A stretch of DNA of 64,000 nucleotides from Gigaspora rosea (GCA_003550325.1 QKWP01000104.1:9136-73135), one strand, 5' to 3'. Shown: positions 33,052 to 45,671, counted from the stretch's first letter. Notes: generated by a model not told the origin, from the sequence alone. Program-made: numbers and translations.

Positions 33052-34289
33052 TAATCATTTTATGTATAACCGTTTCTACAAACGATTGCATATAATCGTT
33101 TTATATTCAATTTTTTAATAAATATTTTCTTTACTTTAAAAAATGTAAATGTTACGTATTGTTTATTAAAAATTATAGGACGCGTAAGAAGGCACTTTAG
33201 TATCATCAAAGAGTTCTTCTCAAAACTTTTGTAAACATGTAAATCAATCTATTAACGCTAAATACAGGTTTTAATAAAAATAAGTAATTAAAAAGAATGG
33301 GTAATAAGCATGTCTAGAAATTTTTTTTTTTTTTGGATCATACCCGTTACTTGTAAATGCCTCCTTAAAAAATAATATTGGAACGACAAAGATCAATATA
33401 ACGATGATCAAAGTCGAAAATAAGTGCTTAGCGAAAAAAAAAAATAATAATATTTTTTTATTAAGTAAACTCAAAACTAATCAGTTACTCTAACAATACA
33501 AATTAAATTTTATGGAATTGTTTATAGAAATATAGAAATATTCAGTGATATTTCGTTTGGTTGATACTTTTTTTTTTTTTTTTAAAAAAAAAAAAAGCAT
33601 AAAAATACATATTAGTTTTTATTTATTGCCAATAAAATGTATTTTTTTTTCGTCCATTCCACGTTTTTGGAAGATTTTTTGCATGTTCCAAATTCTAAAT
33701 ATCGTTTATCATTATTTGAATTGGTAAGAAGTTTGATTCGATGTTTCTAACTATATTTGAAGATCAAAAGATCTTTCAAGAAGATTAAGTGCCTAATATT
33801 ATATAAGTAATTTTTAATTTTATATATATATATAATATAAACAATTATGATAATAAATTATACTTCGTTAAGATTTTTTTATAGTTTTCTACAATTTAAA
33901 CTTAATTTCAGGTTCTTTAACATCTGACTCATCAACTTTGTCCTTCTGTATTTTTTATCCTTTTGTCTAAAGAATTGAAACACTCTGTTAGTAATTAATT
34001 GCTAATCAGCGTGGTGCTTGGACTGAGATGGAGCTATACAAACTATGACAAACTATGACACATAAGTCTTGTCGCTGAGAGATAAACAACCGAATTAAAT
34101 AAAAAAACGCGAAACAGATACGCGAAACAGCGTGTAAACTCTGTGATAAAGTTTACGGACCTGCTTAATAATAAAAACATTATTTTTGAAAAAGTTTAAT
34201 TGTTCTTATAAGTTATTTATATGATTATTTGTTGGTTACGGCACTTATGCAACAGGTAGTCGAAATGAATTAATTGTGCAAACGTTATC
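33052..34289. other. Intergenic, A/T runs only
   Basis: No gene or defined repeat recognised. Contains T(16)-A(12) self-complementary runs near 33,568-33,598 and a TA microsatellite near 33,822. Short ORFs here are low-complexity. Confidence 0.5.
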
Positions 34290-34299
34290 ATTATGAATA

Positions 34300-34301
<2 letters not shown>

Positions 34302-34354
<53 letters not shown>

Positions 34355-34390
34355 CGAGGTCTTTCCTCCGTTCTATGGGGAAGGGTGGAT
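34302..34390 (-). mobile_element. 89-bp LINE/SINE 3' tail insertion
   Basis: Read on the minus strand, about 40 bases ending GAGGAAAGACCTCGCTTTTT are followed by an A-run of about 46. The insert is flanked by a perfect 12-bp duplication ATTATGAATATC (34290-34301 and 34391-34402). The tail resembles the 3' end of the LINE at 45,681 (GAGGCAAGACTTCGCTTTTA), so this is a severely 5'-truncated copy. Confidence 0.85.
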
Positions 34391-34674
34391 ATTATGAATA
34401 TCATTTATGTAATCGATAAACAATTATGATGAAATATCACTCATTCACGTAAACAAACAAACGAACGATAGTTAAACCCATATCTGATTAGATTTTCGAT
34501 ACCCCGCGACAATAATGCTTTTTATTAGATTAAGTATATAAATTTTCATTTTTGTGGTATTAAATTAAAAAAAAGAAGTATTATTCATACTACAAAACAT
34601 AATAGAATCTAGGTATTGTGTTTCTAAGTTTCTAAAATAAATGTTTAGTGAAAAAAAAAACTAATTATTTTTTT

Positions 34675-36429
34675 TTAAGCAGTGTGTAAATTAGAATGTT
34701 TATCATTTTTTTTATGCTCAAAAAATTTTGATTTGGTCACGTAATTTGTAAAATTCATAATTGGTCTTTCAATAACCTTATGAAAGCACCATGACAAAAC
34801 AACCGTCACCACAAATGCCAACATTACCGCATCTAAAACATCATTAACTTTTTCATCATCTTCCGTCTCATTAACCGCCCCTCGTACGCCTATACTTGTC
34901 GCATAATTATTAACAATTGTAAGTCCAATTGGATGAAGTAAATATATGCTAAATGAAATTTTTCCTGAAAAACAAAATAAATTCCATGAACATGCATTAA
35001 CGAACGAACTATTGCGGGACAAAAGCCCTGCAAGAATTAGAAAGGCATACAAAGAACCTCCAGTATAAAGTTCCAATATTAAATTTTTAGGCAAACCTAA
35101 AACTTTTGAGGATAAGTGAGGCATTGTGCAAAGAATTATGAAAAAAATGAAGTAACATGTCCAATCAAAAAATCGTCGAATAACCCAATGACGACTCGGT
35201 AAATTATTAATAATATAACTACAAACACCAGAATTTTCATTAGAAATATATTGTTTCTTCTTTACTAAAGCTTTTTCCTCTTCTAAACTCGATGGAAATA
35301 AACCAAGTCTAATAATTTCCCTATACCAGATTGCACATATAGATCCACTTAAAAAGTAATGTGCTGAACCTGAGAGATGTAATGATTCTCCTGAATCATG
35401 ATATAATGCTATTAATGTTCGTACACCAAAGATTATTATATTACCAAGTATTCGACCTGTCCATGCTCCAATATTCGGTCCACAATATAATTTGTTTGAT
35501 AAAAAAATTCCCATATGAGTTATTCCAACATAACCAATAACAATAATTGGTATGAATAAATAATACTATAATAGAAATTATTTTGTTAATTAAAATTATT
35601 ATATATAAAGTCAGACCTCTCTAAATGCAATGCGACGGGGCCATATGTCAAAATTTAACCAAACATGCACTTAGAGAGGTATTGCATTTAGGGAGGTAAA
35701 AAATCTATAAGCGTAACTTGACCCAAGCGAAGATATGCATTTGGTGCATTTAGGGTCTGTAATTGAAAAAAAAACTTTTTTTTATACCATCATTTCCGGT
35801 GGAATGCTCCAAAAAATAAATTCAGCTGATTGAAGAGTCAAATGTTGTAACAAATTTGATGTCTTTATAGCGTTATAATAAGCTTTTCCTATAGGATCAA
35901 TGAACACGATGCTTAATAAAACAATCGCATATGTTGGATATACTCTCATAATTCGACGAAAAAAGTATTTTAACCAGAACTTTATTGCAGTGTGGTCTAG
36001 AAATTTAAATAAAGAGCTGTCTTTTTTATTATTGGTAACAGTGTTTAGTTCTTTTAATAGGGAAATTTTTAAAAAAAAAGAAAAAATAAATATTCATCAA
36101 AAGTTCATGAATTGACATTAAAAATAAATATATTCAATTAATCTACCATCATCATCCAATATTCTATCATATAACATTCCTTTTTCCACAAAATTTTGTT
36201 CGATCCAATTTTCATAATATTTTTCCCAATCCATTAAAGCACGAAATGTAAGTAAAAAGGCAGAAAGTACAAAAAAACAATGTACGGCATCAAATCCTAT
36301 CATTGTAAATGTTGTAAAAGGTAATACTTGTTTATATAACGTTTGAGAATGTGAAAATACGACCGATAGGGCAGCTGCCCCACGGATTCCATCGAGAAAC
36401 TTAAAGTGAAAATCCGAATGTGTTGACAT
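34675..36429 (-). CDS. Acyltransferase-3 family membrane protein, 478 aa
   Basis: Three exons, 36,147-36,429, 35,788-36,050 and 34,675-35,565, join in frame (1,437 nt with stop). The protein opens with HFKFLDGIRGAAALSVVFSH, the signature start of acyltransferase-3 (OafA/OPGC-type) proteins, in which the histidine is thought to be catalytic. FRRIMRVYPTYAIVLL follows in exon 2, then multiple hydrophobic helices in exon 3, with a late FSGKISFSIYLLHPIGL block and VIERPIMNF near the end. Members move acyl groups onto extracytoplasmic sugars or lipids; the substrate here cannot be told. The intron 1 donor is GTAGAT. Intron 2 contains a short inverted repeat. Confidence 0.88.
35611..35697. repeat. 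Inverted repeat in intron 2 of the acyltransferase-3 gene
   Basis: GACCTCTCTAAATGCAATGC near 35,612 is complementary to GTATTGCATTTAGGGAGGT near 35,679. Between them AGAGAGGT repeats the outer motif. It is probably a small MITE remnant. Confidence 0.55.
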
Positions 36430-36818
36430 TTTTTAACGTTAATTTTGAGTGTGAGTGCCTGTAAATTGGTTGCTTTTCGGTATTGGATCGTTTTTGCTAG
36501 TTATAGCAAGTGATCGACTAAGGAAAAAAGTTATCTAAAACTGTTTTGTTACACTATTTCATTCATGCTTAACATAGGCTATCGTTATTTGCGCTGTAAT
36601 ACAAGTCCAAAAAAAGTATGAACATTTAAGACACAACATACTTTTGTATAATTTACGCACATAGTAAAGATAGTCGACTAAGTACTTACGTACGGCATAT
36701 ATGTACGTACGAACAAACGTATGTACTTACAATACGCACGATTTTTAAACTTTAAAGAACATCGTTGTATGAAAATAAGATTTTAAATAAAATAGCATAT
36801 CTTGATCCAATTGCTTCC

Positions 36819-39468
36819 ATGAACGAAGAGATTGAATTTGGATTAAATTTTAAACTTGCTGAAAGCGGCAATACGGACAAACAAGTTAATCTCGGATGGT
36901 GCTATGAAAAAGGCATAGGTACAGTTAAGGATGAAAAAAAGGCGTTTGAGTGGTATTTGAAATCTGCTGAAGGTGGCAATTCGAATGGACAAAATTATCT
37001 TGGATGGTGTTATAAAAATGGCATAGGCACAGATAAGAATGAAAAAAAAGGCTTTTGAGTGGTATTTAAAATCAGCTGAAGGAGGCAATTCGTATGGACA
37101 AGATGATCTTGGATTCTGCTATCAAAAAGGTATAGGTACGGATAAAGACGAAAAAAAGGCATTTGAGTGGCATTTAAAATCTGCTGAAGGTGGCAATTCG
37201 AATGGACAATTTAACCTTGGAGGCTGCTATAGAAATGGCATAGGCACAAATAAGGATGAAAAAAAGGCGTTTGAGTGGTCTTTAAAATCCGCTGAAGGTG
37301 GCAATTCGAATGGACAATGTAATCTTGGAAACTGTTATTTCTATGGCATAGGCACAACCAAGGATGAAAATAAGGCATTTGAATGGTATTTGAAATCTGC
37401 TGAAGGTGGCAATTCGAATGGACAAGATGCTCTTGGATGGTGTTATAAAAATGGAATAGGCACAACCAAGGATGAAAAAAAGGCATTTGAATGGTATTTG
37501 AAATCTGCTGAAGGTGGTAATTCGGAAGGACAATATAAACTTGGATTGCTCTATCAAAATGGCATAGGCACATATAAGGATGAAAAAAAAGCGTTTGAGT
37601 GGCATTTAAAATCTGCTGAAGGTGGTAATTCGATTGGACAATGTAATCTTGGGGTCTGCTATCAATTAGGTATAGGAACAGACAAAGATAAAAAAAAGGC
37701 ATTTGGGTTGTATTTAAAATCTGCTGAAAATGGTTATTCCTATGGGCAATTAAATCTGGCAATGTGCTATATGAATGGTATAGGCACTAAAAAGGATAAA
37801 AAAAAGGCATTTGAGTAGCATTTAAAATCTGCTGAAGGTGGTAATTCGATTGGACAATGTAATCTTGGGGTCTGCTATCAATTAGGTATAGGAACAGACA
37901 AAGATAAAAAAAAGGCATTTGGGTTGTATTTAAAATCTGCTGAAAATGATTATTCCTATGGGCAATTAAATCTGGCAATGTGCTATATGAATGGTATAGG
38001 CACTAAAAAGGATAAAAAAAAAGGCATTTGAGTGGCTTTTAAAATCTGCTGAAGGTGGTAACCCCGATGGACAACAATATCTTGGATTATGTTATCGAAA
38101 CGGTGTTGGAATATCACCTAATATAGAAAAAGCTATTGAATGGCTGCAAAAAGCAAAAAATAATAATTATCAAGAAGTAATTAGTTATAAAAATCTTGAT
38201 ATTGATGATTCTCTAAAAATATTATTATCAGAAAATAATTTAATATCTTGGATTCCATTTAAAAATTTAAATTTTATAAAGGAAATTGGAAAAGGCGGGT
38301 TTGCAACTGTTTATTATGCTATATGGGAATACACAACTACAAGCTATACTGTTATTAAATCTGTTGCACTTAAATTATTTCATGGAACAAACAATAGCTG
38401 TCAGGAACTTATAAAAGAGGTGAACATTTGTTATTTTAATGCTTAAATAAAGTTTAAATTTTGACTAGATTTTTAATTAATAAATAATATTTTTAAAGCT
38501 AAATGCATATTCTAGAATTGGATCTAAAAATCCAATATTTTTACAATGCCACGGAATATCAAGGGATGAATATACAGGAAGATATATCCTAGTATTGCAA
38601 CATGCGTTAATGGGATCTTTACGTAAGAATCTTTGTGCGATTGCACAAATGAGATGGGAGAAAAAATTGGAATTGATATCATGTATTGCACTTGATCTTC
38701 AGTTAATTCATTTACATAATATTATTCATCGAGATTTACACAGTGGAAACATATTTCAAAATGATTTACATAATGCATATATTGGAGATTTGGGATTTGC
38801 AATAGCAATAAACAGAACATTAGAAAAGGAATATAATGAAATTTATGGTGCTTTACCATATATTGCACCTGAAATTTTGCAAAGAAAACCATTTACTAAA
38901 GCATCAGATATTTATTCTTTTGGGATAATTATGTGGGAAATTTCTTCAGGTGATATTGCATTTTCGAAATATGAAGGTAATGAAGAAAGTTTATTTATAG
39001 AAGTTTGCAATGGGTTAAGACCAAATATTCTTAAAGGTACAGCAACATGTTATGCAGAGCTTTTAAAAAATGTTGGGATAAGGATCCGGATAAACGTCCA
39101 TCAGCTTTAGAAATTTATGAAACCATTAAAAATTGGAAAAATAACTCTGAAATTTTATCAGAATTTATAAAGTCTGATAATGAAATGGTAATAGAAAATA
39201 ATCAATCTGACGTTATTATCGATAATAATTCAGTTTATAGTAGTAGGCTTATTAGCTTTATCAATCAAAAACTAAATAATTGTGTTATCTCAGATATCTC
39301 AGATAATAATATTGATATTGAAAAGGTAAAAATGGAATGGATGCTGAAAAAGTAAAAATGGAAATTGATACTATAAAAATAGAAATTGATGTTGATGCCG
39401 AAAACGTAATAGTAGATGGTGATAAATATATAAAAGTGAATAATAGTAAAAAAAGAAAATTTTCTTAG
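36819..39468 (+). pseudogene. Sel1-repeat protein kinase, broken by A-run indels
   Basis: The ATG at 36,819 opens MNEEIEFGLNFKLAESGNTD, then about eleven 36-aa (108-bp) Sel1-type repeats such as KKAFEWYLKSAEGGNSNGQ. A linker follows, then a kinase domain across an intron at 38,420-38,498. The domain has IGKGGFATVYYAIW, VALKLF, IIHRDLHSGNIF, IGDLGFA and IAPEIL, all key residues intact. The frame is lost at about 37,042 (one extra A in an A-run). TAG replaces TGG at about 37,816; an extra A occurs at about 38,018; an A is missing at about 39,066; a further shift lies near 39,337. The frame ends in a basic KKRKFS tail at 39,468. Either a recent pseudogene or homopolymer errors in the assembly. 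Confidence 0.8.
37594..38026 (+). repeat. 216-bp tandem duplication of two Sel1 units
   Basis: 37,594-37,809 and 37,810-38,026 are almost identical. I see differences only at the TGG/TAG codon, one G/A change (AATGGTTATT/AATGATTATT) and one extra A. They are far more alike than neighbouring 108-bp units, so the duplication is recent. Confidence 0.9.
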
Positions 39469-41000
39469 TATATGTAATGTATTGCATATAGGTAATTTGT
39501 AACATGTAAATTAAGATACCCTTAAATATTAGGAGATGTAATAATACAAATTTTCGCTAAGAGTTTTTTAATTAGATCCCAAAAGGCATTTGATAATTAT
39601 ATAGTATGATGCATACATAATTGCTAGGAATATCGTGCGATAGAATTGTTATGCTGTGCCCAGATTATGTTTTGACTATTTGGCATATCGAATTTCTCTT
39701 TAAAAATATCAAAATTCTTACATTGTTTTTTTTATGTTTAAATATTAAAAAAGGATACAAAATAATATAAATTCACGTGTACTACAAAAGTTATAAACTA
39801 GTTATATAAAATGAATTATAATTCTAACCCCAACAAGCCTTTTTTCAAAATAAAATAACTTATAAACTTTATATTGTTAGGTAAGTTTACATCTTAATAA
39901 AAAAAAAAAAAAGAAAAAAATTATTGGATAATTAGAACCTACATTTTGATTTTCTGAATATTAAATTAAAAGTTAAAAATATTTGTTATTGTGAAACTTT
40001 GTCGTTATATGTATATTAAATTACATGTTCTAGCAAATTATATTAAATCACAATCAATTTATCTAGCGATGGGAATTTCCAATTTTTAATTGTTAATAGG
40101 GACGATAGAATGATGTAATTAGCGATTAATCATATTTTCCATTGATTTTTATATCTCTAATATAAAAATGATTTTGTAGCAATAAAAAATTAACTGATAA
40201 AGTTCCTGTATAAATACAGTATATCAGTGACAGAATCTCCCACTACAGATTTTAATTGATGTGATGTGATCAATGTTTTTATAAAAAATCTGCAATTTGA
40301 AATAAACCATTGATTGAATCATTTTACGAAGATTTATATCATATTGGATAATCATTTATTTAATTGTTTAAAAATTATTGTTAAATTATTAATTAGTTTT
40401 AATTTTTAATCATTAAAAATTCACAATTAATAACTAGAAATTCCTATTATTATATGTATTGGTAATGGCTTAAAATTCTGTATGTAAATGATTTGATCCA
40501 ACATTATTATTGTTATACAAGCATGGCCATTATCTACAACTGCAATCTCTAGAAAATTAGTTATGGCATATCTTCATAAAGTACAACTAATAAAGTAAGG
40601 CAATCAATAGCTACTATTTTCACATAATAAACTTGCTCTTATTAAACATCACTATTGATACATGTTAAATTTCAATCAATAGAATTAAATTACAGAAATA
40701 ATGTCATGCCATTTTTGAATACTGATATATTATCAGATTTTGCAAAAAATTCTTTATAATTTTTTATTTAGAGACTAAGTAAATCAAAGACAAAGTAAAT
40801 TAGAGACAAATTAAATTGGAGATTAATAAATATATAGTAGTAATAGAATATACTATTTGTTTTATTGTTTATAGGTATTGTTTTATAGTATCACCGATGC
40901 AAAATACTGATACATATTTACATATGTATGTACAGTATGTACACAGATTTATAGGAATTTCTAGAATTTCTTATGGACTATAGACATTTCGTACTGTATG
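39469..41000. other. Intergenic, no gene recognised
   Basis: AT-rich sequence with an A-run near 39,900 and short TTAATTTTTAA-type inverted motifs near 40,380-40,440. The last eight bases (40,993-41,000) are the target duplication of the hAT element. Confidence 0.5.
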
Positions 41001-44000
41001 TAGTGATGCAAACGGCTCGGTTTGGCTCAGCTCGCGGCTTGCATTGACCAAGCCGAGCTGATCTTTGGCTCCAAAGGCTAGAGCCAAGCCGTTTGTAAGC
41101 TGATTAACCTCGAGCTGAGCCGAGCCGCTACTCTACAAAGAAAATATCCAATCAGACATGAACACGAATTCTAATGTGCTATTTCGTGTAAAAAGTTTAA
41201 AGTCATAAACTTCTGGTAATCTACCTTCAACTAATACTCGTCGCCGATCATAATGAAATTGAAATGTGGGTCTCTATTTAACCCTCTAAAACCCACTTAT
41301 ACTTGTTTAATATAAACTCTACTCTAAAACTAACCTCTAACCATAACCTCTAAAAAATGCGCTTCAAAAATTTTTATTTTTCGGTGGTTTGTCAATTTTT
41401 TTATACTATACATATTTCATTTTAATCCGTCACAATACTTATTATAACTCAAACTAACTCTAACTTGAAATCGGCTAAACTTAAATCAATAGAACTATGA
41501 TAAAATTCAAATACTGAGATAAGTTTATTTTTAAATCTATCAAAAAAAAAGGTTTTTTTTTTTTACATTTTTTACTAATGAAGGTACCTTTTTTTTTTTT
41601 TTTTTAAACACACGACAGGTCGGACAAGAAATTAGAATTTTAACAAATTTATTTTTACATATGTATGTATAATTTTTAACTATCCTCTACGAAACTTAAT
41701 ATTGTGCTCCAACCAAGAGTTAATACACATAAGAGCTTGTACACTCTTCTCAGATAGACGTGTACGTTTAGCCCGAACTGTATCACCAGCTTTGGAGAAA
41801 ACTTGTTCGGAGGGTACTGAAGTAGACTGGATGGCTAAATAATCTTTAGCTATTTGAGATAGATTAGGAAAACGTGTACGATTAAGTTTCCACCAGTTCA
41901 AAGGATCAATGTTCATAGGTAAAACGGCCTCAGATAAGTACTGGCTAAATTCATCCGTCCTATTACCGAGTTCATTTTTTTTTCGTTTTTTCTGAGCAAT
42001 TTGTTCTGTATATGTTAAATTCAACGTTTCTAAATTAGTAGACGAATTATTTAAAGTAAGTGCAGAATATTGTGTTCTAAAGATATTATTAAAAATAGCA
42101 ATATTTGCTTCAGTATTCATATCATCGGGCATTAGCTCTAGTTTAATTCGGGGATCGAGGATAGCCGCCATAAAGGCTGTCTTATTATAGATCTCATTTG
42201 AATACTTTTGAATTTTATCTGACATTTGGGTTGCAGCTGTTTTTAGAAATTCCGGACTTGTTGAATTCTGAATATGAGATGAAATAGTATCAACAATGCT
42301 ATCAATTAGTAGAATTGAAATGCCTAGAGTCGTATACGTGCTGCCAGAAAGAACATTAGTAGTCTCGTAAAATGGCTTAAGAAATTGTGTTACGGTTTGA
42401 AGATCTGATTCTTCTTGTGGTGTAAGTTTATATTTATTTAGATTTTTGTTGCGTCTAATAAGTGCTGCAATTGTTGTAGGCATAGTTACGTAGACCGAAA
42501 GCATCAAATATGTGCTATTCCACCGTGTTGAAACATCCTGTGGAATTTTACGAGTTGCCTCGCCTTCTCCAACTGATTGCCCAAGCTCTTTTAAGTCCTG
42601 AGTCAGCGATGATGAAGAGGAAATAGTCTTGACCAAGTTGCGCACCTTTTCGATTGATGATTTAATAGGTAACAAACCACTCGTAACGATGAGATTTAGT
42701 ATATGAGCTGAACAGCGACGAGATTGAAAGTGAAAAAGCTGATTGTGTAAAACAAGATTACTTTTTAACAATTGCATTGCCAAGATCATATTAGAACCAC
42801 CGTCAGTAGTAGCACAAAGAATTTTATCAGTAATTTTAAAAGCTACAAAAACGGAACGCAAATGTGTATCAATCTCTTCACCAGTATGGGGATGAGGAAG
42901 CATGCAGATATCGAGTAAGATTTTTCGGAGGTTCCACTCATTATCTATCCAATGTGCTGTTATGCAAAGAAAGGGCACATTAGCACGAGAGGTCCAAATA
43001 TCTAACGTAACAGAGATTTTACTAGGAGCTTGTTCCAAAAGAGTTTTAACATCCTTTTGCATTACGACGAAGGCACTTTGAATAATAGACTTTATAGTCT
43101 CGCGAGAAGGTAAGTCAACATTAGCATTAAGATATTGAAGCATAGTGGCAAATGATCTGCTTGAAATGATAGAAAAAGGTAACGTGTCTGAAACAATCCA
43201 TTCGGCAATTAACATATGAAGTTTAGTTTTTTGAGCTGGTGTTAAACTTTGGCTTGAAATTGTCATTTCAGGTGTAAAAGTAAGAAGCTGTTGACCTGAT
43301 GCTGGCTTAGTCGTATTCCAGCCTGGGTGCTGAGAGTCAAGGTGTTTACGTAAGGTACCAGTTGCCGTATTTATACTGAACTTATTCTTACAAAAGCTGC
43401 AAAGTACTGACATATTGTCAATAGTCCTTTGTGAAAAATATGGTGAAACAGGAGATCTAGATTTGGCTTTTTTTGTAGGAGTAACAGGAGTAAAAGGAGA
43501 TACAATATTTCTATCACTCGCAGTAGCGGTGCTTGTGGCCATATTGTCATTGTCATCAGAAACTTGCAAAACGTCTTGAGAATCAGAAGCAGAAGTACTA
43601 CGAACTTCAGCTTCATAAAGATCATCAGTGTCGATATCCATTGCAACAATTGTGAGTATAAAATTTTTATATCAAATATGAAATTGGGCAAGTAAATTTT
43701 TTTCAAATATGAAATATGAAATTGGGCAAGTAAATTTTCAAGCTCTTTTATATTTACAAATAGTAAGTCGAACAAAATCTATGCTGAGAAATTTCGGTGC
43801 TTAGAATTGGATCTTGAGGCTATGCGTGAGATTTTGTTTTACTTTTTTTTTATTTTTTTTGAAAAAATATCTAATTTTTTTTATTACTTGTTCTCGTGTA
43901 AATTGTGTTATTGATATAAAAATGGATCGGCTAACAACTTCTCAAGCCGATCGAAATGGCTTGGCTCCAAAGCCATGGTTAAAGCTTCAAAGCCTTAGTA

Positions 44001-44883
44001 GAGTTTCAAAACCATGGTTAAACTGGCTTAATTGTCAGCTTATCATTCTATTTTTGAATTCGATACCCAAACTGCTGGTATATTTTAGATAACTTTGTTG
44101 ATATTGCGCGAATGGTTCAAAAAAAAAAAAAAAAAAAAGAAAGTGCATATCATATTATGTGACAACAGGTTAATAATAGGATGATCATGAATATAAGAGG
44201 ATGATCGTGAATATGAGATGCCATGTTATGTAAAGTTAAATGCCGATGGATTTTCAGCAAACTAGCTAGATGTATCTGATTTTATGAAATATTTGTTAAG
44301 TAGAATTTCCAGTATTTTTTTTTTATAATGAAATAAAACTGTAATTCAATATGCAAATGGTTATTATTTATATGTTTTAAAAGTAATTGTGCAAAATAGT
44401 GATGGACGATTATTTAACGATAAGATTAATGTAAGATTAATATTACTTGAGAATAAATAAGAAATATTAAAGTAATCATATTTGCGTCAGTGATAAGTAA
44501 TTTGATTTAAAATAAGTATTTTTAATCAGATGCAATAATTACATATTTAATCACTATAATTTTTATTTAACGAACTTGTTTTAATATAAATTATATTATC
44601 GCATATAAATATCGAAAGCTTTAATTCTGTTATCGTTATTATTATTTATTTAAATAGTATTCAATAATATTAAATAATCGTATATAATCACAGCGAGCGT
44701 TTACTATTGGATAATAGTCATGTGGTGTGAATCTATCGGCTCACGGCTCCATATTCGGCTTCAAGGTCTAGAGCCGAGCCATTTCTGGAGCCGATGCTTT
44801 ATTAGTAGACCTAGAGCTGAGCCGTTAATCGGCTCGGCTTAGCCGTTCGGCTCACGGCTCGGCTCAAGCCGTTTGCATCACTA
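41001..44883 (-). mobile_element. Complete hAT transposon, 3,883 bp
   Basis: The left end TAGTGATGCAAACGGCTCGG and the complement of the right end (TAGTGATGCAAACGGCTTGA) share 16 terminal bases and then diverge slowly. Both sides carry ACTGTATG (40,993-41,000 and 44,884-44,891), a perfect 8-bp duplication. Both subterminal regions (41,020-41,130; 44,735-44,870) are packed with GAGCCGAGCCG-like motifs, as expected of transposase binding sites. One intact transposase lies inside on the minus strand. Intact ends, gene and TSD point to a young and possibly active copy. Confidence 0.95.
41680..43641 (-). CDS. hAT transposase, 653 aa
   Basis: A single uninterrupted exon. The N-terminus is acidic (MDIDTDDLYEAEVRS). 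A BED-type zinc finger follows at about residues 80-110 (CSFCKNKF...LRKHLDSQH). The RNase-H-like core has SVTLDIWTSR (first catalytic aspartate), CATTDGGSNMILAM (second), VSTRWNSTYLML and an insertion domain. The C-terminal hAT dimerisation block contains IQSTSVPSEQVFSKAGDTVR and SEKSVQALMCINSWLEHN, where the SEQ glutamate is the likely third catalytic residue. Length is usual for Ac/Tam3-type enzymes. It cuts and pastes the element at 41,001-44,883. No stop, frameshift or missing signature residue is seen. Confidence 0.95.
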   Translation of the reverse strand: MDIDTDDLYEAEVRSTSASDSQDVLQVSDDNDNMATSTATASDRNIVSPFTPVTPTKKAKSRSPVSPYFSQRTIDNMSVLCSFCKNKFSINTATGTLRKHLDSQHPGWNTTKPASGQQLLTFTPEMTISSQSLTPAQKTKLHMLIAEWIVSDTLPFSIISSRSFATMLQYLNANVDLPSRETIKSIIQSAFVVMQKDVKTLLEQAPSKISVTLDIWTSRANVPFLCITAHWIDNEWNLRKILLDICMLPHPHTGEEIDTHLRSVFVAFKITDKILCATTDGGSNMILAMQLLKSNLVLHNQLFHFQSRRCSAHILNLIVTSGLLPIKSSIEKVRNLVKTISSSSSLTQDLKELGQSVGEGEATRKIPQDVSTRWNSTYLMLSVYVTMPTTIAALIRRNKNLNKYKLTPQEESDLQTVTQFLKPFYETTNVLSGSTYTTLGISILLIDSIVDTISSHIQNSTSPEFLKTAATQMSDKIQKYSNEIYNKTAFMAAILDPRIKLELMPDDMNTEANIAIFNNIFRTQYSALTLNNSSTNLETLNLTYTEQIAQKKRKKNELGNRTDEFSQYLSEAVLPMNIDPLNWWKLNRTRFPNLSQIAKDYLAIQSTSVPSEQVFSKAGDTVRAKRTRLSEKSVQALMCINSWLEHNIKFRRG

Positions 44884-44891
44884 ACTGTATG

Positions 44892-45671
44892 TTATCTCAA
44901 GATGTACTGTATTGTACTCATGTTTAGCTATATCATATAGAATATATATATTTCGTACTGTACAGAAGATAATTTAGAAATATATATAAAGATAATTTCA
45001 TAATCATATAAATTTAAAATTATAAATACAGTACATCATTTATAGTAATGCAATAAACGATCAGAGCCTTTGGTACTGGATTGTATAGAATATAAAGAAC
45101 GTACGAATGCATGTATGTATATAAATACCAAATTTGCTAGCCACCAATTGGGGCATTGTCCCATGCCTCATCTTTGACACGCCTGATGCAATAAAATAGT
45201 CGACTCTCTTTATATCGAATCTTTTTATAAAGGACCCACTTTATAATGAACTTTTTTTAACAAATTTATTATAGAGTTTGGTATAGGAACATAGTGAATT
45301 ACTTCTTTAAAAAACTTTTAAAAATTTTTACTATATAAGAGCTGTCAATTCATTATAGAAAGTTAACTGCGCACGGTTTTTTCTTTTTATTCACTATAGA
45401 TAGTATTTCAACAAAAAATAAGGTAGTCTCATACATGAAAATATAAGAAAAACAATTACAACTCACTTACACTATAATGAAGTCCTCAGGTTGAGCAACT
45501 AAATTCTCATTATAACTTATATCAAGAGAATACTAAAAATACAAAATATGATTGAAATTTAATAATTCTGTAATTCAAACTCTTTATTATATCAAGAGTT
45601 TACTAATAGATATATTTTAACAGATTTATTCATTCTGTTATTTAACTCGTGAGTAAATTTTTAGAACTTTA
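44892..45671. other. Intergenic and degenerate tandem repeats up to the LINE
   Basis: From about 45,190 to 45,671 phrases such as CTTTATAATGAACTTTTTTT, TATATCAAGAGAATACTAA and TATATCAAGAGTTTACTAAT recur loosely. The last part, TTTTAGAACTTTACAATATT, matches the repeat unit found at about 63,751-63,790 beyond the LINE. No gene recognised. Confidence 0.5.

Noticed and set aside
37211..37978. Long minus-strand ORFs opposite the Sel1 repeats
   Set aside because: They are antisense shadows of the 108-bp repeat, whose period is a multiple of three and so stays open on the other strand.
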